Below, piece after piece: positions 1 through 9,055 of a DNA stretch of 12,450 bases. Within the stretch, counting starts at the first letter, position 1, and the number at the start of each line of letters is the position of its first letter. Location: assembly GCA_000231825.2 (NCBI GenBank), contig JH720294.1:1857469-1869918 (forward strand), written 5' to 3'. The notes beneath the pieces are model-generated. The model was not told the DNA's origin and did not search any database. It saw nothing but the letters and a program-made list of their open reading frames with translations. The DNA is from Tetrahymena elliotti 4EA. Its lineage: Eukaryota; Ciliophora; Oligohymenophorea; Hymenostomatida; Tetrahymenidae. The position numbers and the translations under genes were made by a program.

Positions 1-218
1 AAAACATAGATAAAGAAATAGAAGTGAGAATCCATTTAGCAGAAAAGATGATAAGAGTTGCAAACTATCCAAATTATGAAAATGTAGCTGAATTAGAAAG
101 CAAAAGTTTAATTGAAAATAATACATAGTACAGGTTTGCTGTTGAGATGAATTTTAAAGTTCATAAAATGATTCTTACTTATTTTTCTATTGTTGATAAA
201 TTTGATGATAAAATGTGA
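1..218 (+). CDS. Copy A: 3' end of the repeated gene family (partial)
   Basis: This is the last 71 codons of a family member whose 5' part lies outside the window. The frame starts at base 3, reads TAG as Gln once (NNTQYRF) and ends with ATG-TGA at 213-218, as copies B, C and D also do. It contains the family's most conserved stretch, NIDKEIEVRIHLAEKMIRVA followed by YPNYENVAEL, and the typical ending FSIVDKFDDKM. No frameshift or internal TGA is visible in the part present, so the gene may be intact, but this cannot be judged without the upstream sequence. Over the first 95 bases it is almost identical to copy B, including at silent positions. The function is unknown; the domain is discussed under copy D. 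Confidence 0.7.
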
Positions 219-286
219 GTTGAGATAGAAATAGCTTTGAAACATATTTTGAAATAAAAAATAAGGATTAATTTGATGATAAAATG
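199..286 (+). repeat. 17-bp direct repeat at the end of copy A
   Basis: The 17 bases AATTTGATGATAAAATG occur at 199-215, where they encode the last residues of copy A, and again exactly at 270-286 in the 3' flank, 71 bp downstream. The second copy is followed by AATTT instead of a stop codon. It could be a local duplication of the gene end or a remnant of another family copy. I see no second occurrence in the 3' flanks of copies B, C or D. Confidence 0.6.
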
Positions 287-360
287 AATTTATTTTTTTA
301 ATTTTAAATATTTATTGTAAAATAATACTGTTTTAATTTTTTTAGTTTAAAAATCTATTA
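219..360 (+). other. Shared 3' flank of copy A
   Basis: The sequence after the stop is homologous to that after copy C. Both have GCTTTGAAA, then TTTTGAAATAAAAAAT (about 249-264 here), then further on TAATACTGTTTTAA and TTTAGTTTAAAAATCTA. The AATAAA within the first block would fit a polyadenylation signal about 35-40 bases after the stop, but that role is inferred. The block shows that the duplicated unit extends beyond the coding region. Confidence 0.55.
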
Positions 361-1100
361 ATATCCATAAAAATATAAATTATAATTTTCCAAAAAAAAA
401 TGATAATTCAAAAAATCACCATAACTTTGAGCAAATAAAGTACATTTTTGAATTAAATATAATATTTATTTTTTGTCTTCTATTTTCAGACTCCTTTATT
501 TTTACTAAAATTCTTTTCAATTTTGTGTTTTTTATTCATATCAGATAATAAAATGTTTATATGGTTTATATTGATTAATTAAGATTTAGTTTGTATATCA
601 TTCTTAAAGATAAAAATGAAACTAATATATTTCTCAAAATTGTAAGCATATCTAGTATTAAAAAATATTTTTTTATGAATCTGTATCATAAATATTAACA
701 TTTTCAATTGTTTGAGAAATATTAATTTAGAGATCAATGAATATTCATTTTTAAAGTTTTCTTTTTATTCAATCTCTTCATCATATTCATAATATTTATT
801 ATTATTCCTCAAAAGAGGGAAGTCTGCTTTTTGAATTCAAAATGAAATTCAAATCTTTCTTTGCCAAATACTTTTTATTTTCCAAATCCTTTATCTTTAC
901 CACTAAAAAATATTTAATTCATTTTAATACTCATTAATATTGAGCTACATTTATTAAAACTCTTGATGATAAATATCATTTTTATTCTAACAAAAAAAGA
1001 TTATTTTATGGATTCAAAAAGTAAAATGATGAATAAATCTATTAAAAATTGATGTATGATCTTAAATATATTCAATTAAGTTATTCTTTTTCATAAATTA
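361..1100. other. A+T-rich intergenic stretch, no supported gene
   Basis: I see no member of the gene family, no transposase motif and no RNA gene here. When only TGA stops, a minus-strand frame is open for over 100 codons in about 480-830. Its translation is low in complexity and has no motif I recognise, and such frames are expected by chance in DNA with so few G residues. Confidence 0.4.
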
Positions 1101-1276
1101 TTTTATAAGACTTCTTATATTTTCTACTTTTTTTGTGGCTTGCTATTTTAGACAGTACTTTTTTATCTCTCAAAATATTTTTTGTTTCCTTAAATATTCT
1201 AATAACTCTACATTCTTTAAAAATTCAGCAAGCATCTATTTTGAGAGTAAATGAATTAAAAAAAAATTCTCAAAAA
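1101..1276 (+). promoter_or_regulatory. 5' flank of copy B with a family-conserved motif
   Basis: The motif TTAAATATTCTAAT at 1190-1203 lies 87 bases before the ATG of copy B. The same motif, or a one-mismatch form, lies 90-92 bases before the ATG of copies C, D and E. An upstream pyrimidine-rich stretch (TTATATTTTCTACTTTTT) is also similar to the flank of copy C. The TAATTAATTAAAATC element seen just before other copies is degraded here. A role as promoter or 5' untranslated region is inferred from conservation and fixed spacing. Confidence 0.45.
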
Positions 1277-1438
1277 ATGGATTAAGAAAAAAAGTTTACC
1301 AAATGTAAAATTCATCCAAGTTTAAACTAGGATTAATGTTATTTAAAGAAAATAATATTCATACATAAATTTGTTTAGCATGTGTGAGAAAATATTCAAA
1401 AAGTATTAATAATATCATAAGTATAGACGAATTCTTAA
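1277..1438 (+). pseudogene. Broken zinc-finger end of copy B
   Basis: Homology with copy D starts at the ATG at 1277 (MDQEKKFTKCKIHPSLN). Relative to D one base is missing shortly after 1325, so the ATG frame runs into TGA at 1385-1387. The expected sequence (NNIHTQICLAC) continues in another frame. A further net loss of 11 bases near 1445, where D encodes the DRHIF segment, brings the original frame back. The two shifts add up to 12 bases, so only this N-terminal segment is scrambled. It would have carried the CxxH...CxxC zinc ligands. A sequencing or assembly error at the one-base gap is possible, but it would leave the 11-base gap uncompensated. Confidence 0.6.
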
Positions 1439-2488
1439 ATGCTGATGTTTTCAAGTTTTCCTCCTTTAGAAGATGAAAGTATTTATGAAATCATGTAAAA
1501 TATTTAAACCTAATCTTCTTCGTAAGAAATATTGATTAAGAGGATAGATAAGTATTTCAAAACACTAAAATAAGAAATCAATCAAAAAATTGACTAAATA
1601 AAAAATGAGATAAAGGCAAAACTAATTATGATGAAAAACGAAAATTAATTTAAAGCCTATAAATTTATGTAAGACTACAATGAAATATCTTCAAAATGTG
1701 ATATCCAAAATCTCTACAAATAATTTGATGAAAATTCTGAAGAAAAATTAAAATAAATCATTAAAGAAAAATATCAAAATATTAAATAAAATACACAAAA
1801 ATTGTAGCAACACATTTAAAAATATTAAGAAATTATAAACAAATTTTAATTAAAACAGCCAACTGAAATTTAATCAAAAATACTAAGTCTCCTTGATCAA
1901 TTAAATTTTATAAATGAAGACCCATTAAATTCTATTTAGGATTTAGATTTTTAGACATCTCAATCATATTTTTCTTCCTAATTATTAGTAATAAAGAGAT
2001 TGTAAAATCAGTAAATCTAAATTTAATAAACTGTAAATCATTATGGTATTGCATATTCAAATACTGTATTAGATCCAATGAAGAGATATATTTTTAGAGT
2101 AAGATTACAGACTAGCACTCAGACAAATAGTTTTTTATTAGTTGGTATAATAAAAGAATAAAATAAAGATAATAGTAAATTATATGATGGAATATGTTAT
2201 AATGAAAGAGGAGTTAATATAACAATTAACAAAGTAATAAAAGGAAATAATGTATTTGAAGACAGGAAAGAAAATATAGATAAAGAAATAGAAGTAAGAA
2301 TCCATTTAGCAGAAAAGATAATAAGAGTTGCAAACTATCCAAATTATGAAAATGTAGCTGAACTGCAAAACAAAGAATTAATTGAAAATAATTCCTAATA
2401 TACGTTTGCTATTGAAATAGTCTCCAGAATTCATAATATGATTCTAACTCATTTTTCTGTTGTTAACAAATTTGATGATAAAATGTGA
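1439..2488 (+). CDS. Copy B: long open frame of the family, zinc-finger end lost
   Basis: Reading TAA/TAG as Gln, this frame is open for 349 codons from an in-frame ATG at 1439 (MLMFSSFPPLEDES) to ATG-TGA at 2483-2488. It matches copy D along its whole length. First come the SFPPL segment and the Gln/Lys/Glu-rich probable coiled coil (residues about 20-190). Then comes the Gln-rich linker QIQIQQTV, and last the C-terminal domain, which runs from GIAYSNTVLDPMKRYIF through LLVGIIKEQNKDNS to IEVRIHLAEK and YPNYENVAEL. The true family start at 1277 is cut off by frameshifts, so 1439 is simply the first downstream ATG and may not be used. The long open frame suggests either recent damage or continued use as a shorter protein without zinc ligands. 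Function unknown. Confidence 0.6.
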
Positions 2489-3215
2489 ACTAAAATAATT
2501 TTTAAATAAAAAATAAAAATAATTTATGTAATGAGGAATTATTTCTTTACTTTTTTTAAATTTATAAATGTTAAAATTTAAAATAAATTTTTTGATACCT
2601 CAAAATTAATTTTCCATTTAGAATTCTTAGAATTATAATTTTTTATGCTAGATATTGTAATGTTTATTTTGAAAATAATAAACATTTTACAGATGATTTT
2701 TTGCTATTATCTAATATTTTGAATTAGTTAGTTATTCATAATTACTTTACTTTCTGTTTTTAACTCTTTTACCTCATAAAAATTTAAAGAAATATATTTA
2801 TTTAGTGATATCTGATTGCCAAAAATTTATTGATTATTTTTAAAGTGTGTTTATTGTACAATCTATAAATAATAATATTTGAAATCTATTTTACTTAAAA
2901 GGATAATATCTATATTTCTTGAATTAAATAAGATATTCAAATCTTTTTTATATAAATGCTTACAATTCTCTTCATCCTTTGTTTTTATACCCTTAAATAC
3001 TAGATTAATTTTAATAATTATAACAATTTTTCATAGAATTTGTGAAACTCTTTTAAGATTGTTTCATTTTATTAAGTAGACAAAAAAGATGTAAAAACAA
3101 AAATCAAAAGTAAAATATTTGAATATCTCTTTCAAATTTTGAAGACTTAAATAATTCAATAGATCATTTGCTAAAACTATAGTTTTTTTAAAATAGTTTT
3201 TTTTCAACAAAAAAA
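2489..3215. other. 3' flank of copy B and A+T-rich spacer
   Basis: The first 35 bases after the copy B stop keep an AAATAAAAAAT block comparable to the 3' flanks of A, C and D. The rest is A+T-rich sequence without a recognisable gene. A 66-codon frame opening at a TTG at 2879 encodes a hydrophobic, low-complexity peptide and is not supported by any motif or by homology to the neighbours. Confidence 0.35.
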
Positions 3216-3386
3216 TGTTTATGATTTATATTTTCTATTTTTTCTACTTTCTACTTACTGCTCATTTTTATCTAGAAAAAGATCTTTTTGCTTTCTTAAT
3301 TATTCTAATAGCATTTCTCCCTTTAATAATACTTCAATTTCTCTTCCTCTTAATAATTAATTAAAAGCAAAAACATTTTTAAAAAG
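3216..3386 (+). promoter_or_regulatory. 5' flank of copy C with family-conserved motifs
   Basis: TTAATTATTCTAAT at 3296-3309 (one mismatch to the B/D/E form) lies 91 bases before the ATG. TAATTAATTAAAAGCAAAAA at 3354-3373 lies 33 bases before it and differs by one base from the element before copies D and F. TCTAGAAAAAGATCTTTTTG at 3271-3290 resembles the TCTAGAAGTAAATCTTTTA of copy D. Conservation of sequence and distance argues for promoter or 5' leader elements duplicated with the gene. Confidence 0.45.
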
Positions 3387-4049
3387 ATGGATTAAGAAAA
3401 AAAAATGCACAATTCATCCCAAAAATAATTAGGGTTTATTGTTGTTTGAAGAAGATAATATCCATCCTTAAATTTGCTTAGCATGTGCTAAAAAGCCTAT
3501 CAAAAAACGCAAGTAAAATGGTTGATATTGATGAATTCTTGTATGCTAATCATAGCTGTATATTTTCAAGCTTTCCTCCTTTAGAAGAAGAAGATATTTA
3601 TGAAATTATGTAAAATATTTAAGTGACATCTTCTTTAAAAGAAATGTATTGAGAGAATAGATAAGTATTTCACATCACTCAAACAAGAAATCAATCAAAA
3701 AATTGATTCAATAAAAAATGAAACAAAAGCAAAATTAATTTCAATGGAAGATATATGTTATAATGTAAGAGGAGATTATATGACAAATAACAAAGTAATA
3801 AAAGGAAAGAACGTATATGAAGGGTGGAAAATAAATATAGATAAAGAAATAGAAGTAAGAGTCCATTTAGCAGAAAAGATGAGAAGAGTCGCCAAATATC
3901 CAAATTATGAAAATGTAGTTGAATTATCAAACAAAGATTTGATTGAAAATAATACATAGTATAGGTTTGCTATTGAGATGTATTTCAAAATTTAAAAAAT
4001 GATTCTTACTTATTTTTCTATTGTTGATAAATTTGATGATAAAATGTGA
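3387..4049 (+). pseudogene. Copy C: family member with frameshifts and a large internal deletion
   Basis: The ATG at 3387 begins MDQEKK as in D. An 8-base loss then shifts the frame before the zinc motif. In the shifted frame the ligands survive as CTIHP...ICLAC, again with 19 residues between H and C. A one-base insertion near 3510 and a two-base loss near 3645 break the frame again. From 3627 the frame is open to the TGA at 4047-4049. It reads IERIDKYFTSLKQEINQKID and NETKAKLISMED, then jumps directly to ICYNVRGDYMTNNKVIKGKN. Compared with D, about 540 bases are missing at this junction (near 3750), removing most of the coiled coil and the first part of the C-terminal domain. An ATG at 3744 could start a 101-residue remnant ending in the normal family C terminus. 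It looks non-functional. Confidence 0.7.
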
Positions 4050-4290
4050 GTCAAAATTAAAATTGCTTTGAAATATATTTTGAAATAAAAAATTTTTAAA
4101 CTAATAAATTAAAAGAGCAATTTTTATAGCTTCAGAGATAATTTATCTATATGTTACTCATTATATGATAAATCAAATTTAATTCATTTTTTGTATAGTA
4201 ATACTGTTTTAAAAATATTTTTAGTTTAAAAATCTACTCAATAGAATATTTAAATAGATATTGAAAATTATAGTTTAACCTAAATTAAAA
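4050..4290 (+). other. Shared 3' flank of copy C
   Basis: TTTTGAAATAAAAAAT (about 4078-4093) follows the stop at the same distance as in copy A, with an AATAAA that could be a polyadenylation signal. TAATACTGTTTTAAAAA and TTTAGTTTAAAAATCTAC (about 4200-4236) match the flank of copy A, and TAGTTTAACCTAAATTAAAA (4271-4290) matches a stretch after copy D. This marks at least 240 bases of duplicated 3' flank. Confidence 0.55.
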
Positions 4291-4666
4291 AAATTTCTGA
4301 TATTAGTTTTTTATTTTAGAAGTATTTTTAAAATTATTATTCTTCTAAAAAGTATGGAAACTTTTTTTTCAAGCAGTTCTTTTGCATATATCAAAGCCAC
4401 TAATGTATATTATGATGTAAATAACAATACTCATTTACTAAAATGGGGAAAAGTGTAGTAATTTTTGAAGTAAAAAAACAATAAAAATATAATAGAATTT
4501 AAATAATGAAATTAAATTTTTTATTTCAAATGAAAGATTCACATATTATCCTACTTTTTAGGTACATAATGTATCTTTATAAAAAAGAAATATTGATTTC
4601 TCAAAAGGATACGATTCATATTCATACTTAATCAAGATTTTAGATTGAAATTGTTAAAAATACAGG
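4291..4666. other. Spacer, nothing recognised
   Basis: This is A+T-rich DNA between the flank of copy C and the transposase remnant. I looked for a terminal inverted repeat of the downstream transposon and could not identify one with confidence. Confidence 0.3.
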
Positions 4667-5020
4667 ATGGAATTTGAAAATCAATAGAAAAGACCATAAA
4701 TAGGAGAGACTCAAAAACTACTTAGCACAGAACAGAAATGGTGAAAAATGATTGTGAATACATGTTTTGTTTTGTCTGTAAGCAAGATCTTAAAAATGTT
4801 TAATGAAAGTGGAGATGTGAAGAACAAAGATAAAATAGGTTAACCCCAGCTGAAGAAAACTATGGACATTGAAGACAATATTAGAGAAATTATGAAGGAA
4901 AGTAGCTCATATTGCTCATTAAAAATGATATCAGAACAGCTAGTGAAATCAGTGCATCAAAATAAACGATTTGAATATTCTCAAAGAGATGGGCAATAAA
5001 TATGGTTTGAATTATGTGAT
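4667..5020 (+). mobile_element. Tc1/mariner-type transposase relic, N-terminal DNA-binding part
   Basis: From ATG 4667 the table-6 frame reads MEFENQQKRPQIGETQKLLS, TEQKW, an in-frame TGA at 4742-4744, and then MIVNTCFVLSVSKILKMFNE and SGDVKNKDKIGQP. This has the form of the first helix-turn-helix plus the xxGxP linker of Tc1-like transposases, where the usual motif is GRP. It continues with IEDNIREIMKESSSYCSLKM, fitting the second helix-turn-helix. Near 4950 the expected continuation changes frame twice: ISASK, then ILKEMGNKYGLNYV. TGA and frameshifts show that it is inactive. The catalytic DDE domain does not follow; the DNA after 5020 is unrelated spacer. The assignment rests on pattern recognition of the family, not on a search. 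Confidence 0.6.
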
Positions 5021-5780
5021 TTTATGAAATTTATTTTCATGTTATTTATATTATTTTATCTACTTAGATTTACCATAAATTAGTTATCAGCATATGGTTC
5101 GAAAGAGAGAGAAATCTTCTATAAATTAATATATCTTTCATTTATTAATTATTATTTTTTAAATAAAAATAAAAAAGATTACATACTTATTGGATCAATA
5201 ATATCTTTTCTAGTTTGAATCTTTTAAAAGTTAATAAAAATTAGATAAGATTATTAATTGATATAACAATCTTAAATATTTAAACAATATTCTTATTCAT
5301 AGTTTTTATTTTGAAATATGCATTTGAATCATCATATGGTAGATATTGATCTCTTAATTTATTATTAAATTTCTTTATAATCATTAGAATAATTAAGGTT
5401 AAGAAATACTATTTGGATAGTTTTTCAAATGTGCTTATACCAATTCCCTAAATCTTTAGAAATCTTGTATATTTATCCAAAGAGATAATCACAACTTACA
5501 TCTTTTTAGTTGAGTATGAAAAATAATTATTTTCATACATTTAAATGAGTAAATTTATTTATTTTTGACTAATATTAAATTGCGAGGATAAAAAAACTCT
5601 AAATGAATATTTCATTTTTCATTTGAAGTGGAAAATGCAAAAATGATTAAGTTACAAAAGAGTAATGAATCAATGTAACTTTCAAAATTTTAATGAAACT
5701 AATAAACAGAAATTATTTTTATCACCTCTTCACTAATATAATTTGAAAATAAATTGAAAAATGATTTTTATTTCTTTATA
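5021..5780. other. Spacer, nothing recognised
   Basis: The transposase frame stays formally open until TGA at 5216-5218, but the translation after 5020 is hydrophobic low-complexity sequence without transposase motifs. No family copy, catalytic motif or RNA gene is visible in the remainder. Confidence 0.35.
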
Positions 5781-5938
5781 ATTTGTATTTTTTATGTTAT
5801 TTTAAAGAATTCTTATTCATCTAGAAGTAAATCTTTTATATTTCTTTTAAATATTCTAATTGCATTTCTCACTCTTTAAAAGGTTAGAAACATCTATTCT
5901 TATAAATAATTAATTAAAATCAAAAAATATCTCAAAAA
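5781..5938 (+). promoter_or_regulatory. 5' flank of the intact copy D
   Basis: Three elements shared with other copies are in order here: TCTAGAAGTAAATCTTTTA (about 5819-5838), TTAAATATTCTAAT (5847-5860, 92 bases before the ATG) and TAATTAATTAAAATCAAAAA (5907-5926, 32 bases before it). The last is identical before copy F at nearly the same distance. Between them lies TTTCTCACTCTTTAAAA, also found in variant form before copies B, C and E. These are the best candidates for promoter and 5' leader signals of the family. No transcription start can be read from the sequence. Confidence 0.5.
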
Positions 5939-7150
5939 ATGGATTAAGAAAAAAAGTAGACAAAATGTAAAATCCATTCATATCTCAACAATGATTTGTT
6001 GTTGTTTGAATAGGATAATATTTATGCTCAAATTTGCTTAGCTTGTGCAAAAGATTTATCAAACAATGCAAGTAAAATGATAAATATTGATGAATTTTTA
6101 CATGCTGATGATAGACACATCTTTTCGAGCTTTCCTCCTTTATAAAACAGCAATTTGAATAAAATGTTGTAAAATATTTAAACAAAGTCTCCTTTATAAG
6201 AAATAATAATTGAGAGAATAGATTAATATTTCACAACTCTGAAACAAGAAATCAATACAAAAATTGACTTAATAAAAAATGAGACAAAAGCAAAAATTTT
6301 ATAAATGGAAGACTTAAATGAATTTAAAGCTGATGAATTCATGAAAGATTATAATGAAATATCTTCTAAATTTGAAATCCAAAATCTATACAAAAAATTT
6401 GATGAAAATTCTGGAAAAAAATTAAAAGAAATCATCAAAGAAAAATATCAAAATATTCAATAAAATACACAGAAGTTGTGGCCACATCTTTAAATATATT
6501 ATGATTTAAAAAGCTAAATGGAATCAAAACAACCATTTGAAATTTAATAAAAAATATTAGCTCTTATTGGAGAAATAAATTTTTTAAATGAGAAACTTGA
6601 AAATTTAGAGCTTCAAAAATCTACATATTAATATTCATAATAATTCGCAATACAGAGATTGTAAAATAAACAAATCTAAATTTAATAAACTGTAAGAGAT
6701 GGATGGGGTATTGCATATTCAAATATCGTGTTAGATCCAATGAAGAAGTATATTTTTAGAATTAGATTACAAACTACCTCTCTAAGTGATTCTTATTTAT
6801 CTGTTGGCATAATTAAAGAATAAAATAAAGATAATAGTTATTTACATCAAGGAATATGTTATACTGAGAGAGGTACCTCTTTGACAATTAATAAAATAGT
6901 AAAAGGAAGTAATGTTTATGAAGGTATTAAAGATAATATAGATAAAGAAATAGAAGTAAGAATCCATTTAGCAGAGAAGATGATAAGAGTTGCAAACTAT
7001 CCAAATTATGAAAATGTTGCAGAATTATAAAACAAAGAATTGATTGAAAATAATACATAATACAGATTTGCTGTTTCAATGCATTACTAAGCTCATAATA
7101 TGATTATTACTCATTATAGTGTTGTGGACGAATTTAATGAGTTAATGTGA
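5939..7150 (+). CDS. Copy D: intact 403-aa family member, TRIM-like layout (putative)
   Basis: This is the only complete member: ATG at 5939, 403 codons, TGA at 7148-7150, with about 23 TAA and 2 TAG codons read as Gln. I checked the frame line by line and found no interruption. Residues 10-36 hold a zinc-ligand pattern, Cys10-x2-His13-x19-Cys33-x2-Cys36 (CKIH...CLAC), like part of a B-box or treble-clef finger but with only four evident ligands. A conserved SFPPL follows at about 64-68. Residues about 85-235 are rich in Gln, Lys, Glu, Ile and Leu and are probably coiled coil. The Gln-rich linker QIQIQQTV precedes a compact domain from about 254 to the end: DGWGIAYSNIVLDPMKKYIF, LSVGIIKEQNKDNS, IEVRIHLAEKMIRVANYPNY. 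The alternating hydrophobic pattern and the W/G/F placement suggest a SPRY-like beta-sandwich (inference). No signal peptide or membrane segment is seen. A cytoplasmic or nuclear adaptor or ubiquitin-ligase-like role is possible but unproven. Confidence 0.85.
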
Positions 7151-7410
7151 GCTAAAATTGTATTGAAGTATTTTTTGAAATAAAAAATATTATACTAATA
7201 AAAAAGAGTAATATAAATAATTTCTGATATGATGTACTTATCTTTGATGAATTTGATTTGAATTTTTTTAGTATTTAATATTTTTTGAGAAGTCATATTG
7301 TTTTTATATATTTTTAAGTTTATTATTAATTTAAAAATCTGCTTCAAAATACAACCTTAGAAAATTTAAGTATATTTTTATAAATTTTAGCTTAACCTTA
7401 ATTAAAATAA
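7151..7410 (+). other. Shared 3' flank of copy D
   Basis: TTTTTTGAAATAAAAAAT at 7171-7188 corresponds to the block after copies A and C and contains AATAAA. Further on, AATTTAAAAATCTGCTTC (about 7328-7345) and TTTTAGCTTAACCTTAATTA (about 7385-7404) resemble sequences after copy C. The 3' untranslated region and some flank were therefore duplicated with the gene. Confidence 0.5.
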
Positions 7411-8393
7411 AATTCTAAGATATTTATTAATCATTAAAAAATATTCTTGCAAAAAAATAAATTGCTAAAAATCTGTAAAAATGGAAATAAATTGATAAAT
7501 ATTAAAATCAAAACACCAAATATTGATATTTAGTACTGCTAGCTGTCATATTTATTTTTTTTATTTCTATTAATAAATATTTTTTTAATGAGTAAAATAT
7601 TACAAAAATAATCAAAATCAATTTTGAAATGGTCAGCTAGAAAAGATATTTTCTGAAACTAACTTTATGTTTACTATAATTTTTTATTTCTTTTGTTTGT
7701 TGACTATTAATAAATTTACTATTGAAATTAATTCAATTCTTGAGAAATTATTTTTTTATTCATAAACTGAATGAAAAACACAAAATATTTTAAAGTGGTT
7801 TTATGAAGCTAAATTAAATAATCTAAAAAATTAGTTTTAAGCAATTTATGCTCTTAAAATGAATGAAAAATGAAAAATATGCAGACAAAAATGTTGATTC
7901 TCAAAAAATTTTAATTTCAATTTTAAAGAAAACAGCTATCATTTTTAAAGATATTTTAAAAGGGGATTAATAAGAAAAACAGTATAAAAATTAAACTGAT
8001 TAAAATAGGAATAAGATTCAACAGTTTTTTAAATTATTTTTTTTCTTTCAGTTTAGTTTAATAGATAAAAAATTATATCTAAATAAGACTTCTATTTAAT
8101 ATTGTGTTAATTATCATAGGAAATATTATTCTTTTGTTTTGAAGCACTCATACATTTTTTTTGTGATAATAAGCTTATAAATAAATAAGATTTATGGCAA
8201 TATATTATATGAAATGTGCTCTTTCTAACTGTATATCTTATTTTTGATTATCATTCAGTTTAATTGGTAATCACCTATTATTACTTTTGAAAAAAATAAA
8301 ACTTTTTCTATTTTTCATTATAAAAATTAGAAAATATGTTTGCTTGAATTATTAATTACATTTCAAATAATAAATAGAATATAGCTATTTTAA
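7411..8393. other. A+T-rich spacer, nothing recognised
   Basis: Nearly one kilobase lacks a family copy, transposase motifs or an RNA gene that I can recognise. GCTAGCTGTCAT near 7538 and ATGGTCAGCTAG near 7629 are weakly inverted copies, too short and imperfect to call a repeat. Confidence 0.35.
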
Positions 8394-9055
8394 ATGGACA
8401 TAGAATAAGATGACAATAACTTCGTCATCAATCTTTAAAAATGGGATTTGTTTTCTTCAAGACCTACACTAACAATAGTGAAAGATAGATTGCAGGTATC
8501 ACAAGGACATCTTAATCTAACTTGAATAAAATATTCTAAATAGAAAGAGAGTTCATTCTTAAAGGAATCAGTCTTCAGATTAGATGATAAAATGTATGAA
8601 ATATGGTACAAAAATAACAAAAAAGGAAATTCTTTTAAAAATTGGGAGCTATTAGTTGGGAGGCGAAATCAGATCTCTATATTTTTGATGGCTCTATAAC
8701 TGCTGAAGCATATTTTCAATACCTTGAAGAATTTTTTCCATAAGCTGAGGATATATATGAAGGTAAATAATTCAAATTTGTCCAAGACAATACTAAACCA
8801 CATACAGCATTGAAGAAAAAGGAATTTTTAGAGAGAACAAAATAAAAGTCTTACCTCACCTCCCTGTTATCCTATTTTAATTCTATCAAACTGATATAAA
8901 GTTAACTTAAAAGAGTGTTTAAGATCAAGGTGTTATAAGAAAAAATAAATCCAAAAGATAAAGTATTTGAAAGTTTTAACCTCAAATTTTTAATGAGGAT
9001 ATCCAGTAGAGACTAAAATAACTTTCCCATTATTTATTTTTAAGAAAATAAATGA
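8394..9055 (+). mobile_element. Tc1-like transposase relic, catalytic domain
   Basis: From ATG 8394 the frame reads MDIEQDDNNF and SSRPTLTIVKDRLQVSQGHL, meets TGA at 8523-8525, and continues to KESVFRLDDKMYEIWYK. There the expected SDES.F.L contains Lys where the first catalytic Asp should be. A frameshift between about 8600 and 8642 leads into LGAISWEAKSDLYIFDGSIT and then FKFVQDNTKPHTALKKKEFL, the second catalytic Asp motif (codon 8786-8788). Thirty-four codons later NSIKLIQSQLKRVFKIKVL matches the family's NPIE.iW..LKr.v, with Lys (AAA, 8888-8890) in place of the catalytic Glu. This spacing fits the DD34E Tc1 group. The intervening PPYSPDL segment is garbled. The element is a dead copy. 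The usual N-terminal helix-turn-helix region is not clearly seen upstream. Confidence 0.75.

Noticed and set aside
480..830. Minus-strand frame of more than 100 codons when only TGA stops
   Set aside because: With TGA as the only stop and very few G residues, frames of this length arise by chance. The peptide has no motif and no sister copy in the other spacers.
1277..1400. An intron that would repair the frame of copy B
   Set aside because: A GT...AG pair exists (about 1293-1330), but removing it deletes the zinc motif and leads to a TGA soon after, and copies D and E need no intron there.
2879..3079. 66-codon + strand frame opening at TTG
   Set aside because: The translation is hydrophobic and low in complexity with no motif, it lacks an ATG at the frame start, and it lies in a spacer without homologues in the window.
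3691..3957. 88-codon minus-strand frame
   Set aside because: It is the antisense shadow of copy C, whose + strand frame is conserved in copies A, B and D.
5985..6185. 66-codon minus-strand frame
   Set aside because: It is antisense to the N-terminal part of the intact copy D; the conserved zinc motif is on the + strand.
7538..7640. Imperfect inverted pair around GCTAGCTG and CAGCTAG
   Set aside because: The matching part is only about 8-11 bases with differences, and it shows no target duplication or coding content; probably chance.
8435..8620. 61-codon minus-strand frame
   Set aside because: It is antisense to the Tc1-like transposase relic, which has recognisable motifs on the + strand.
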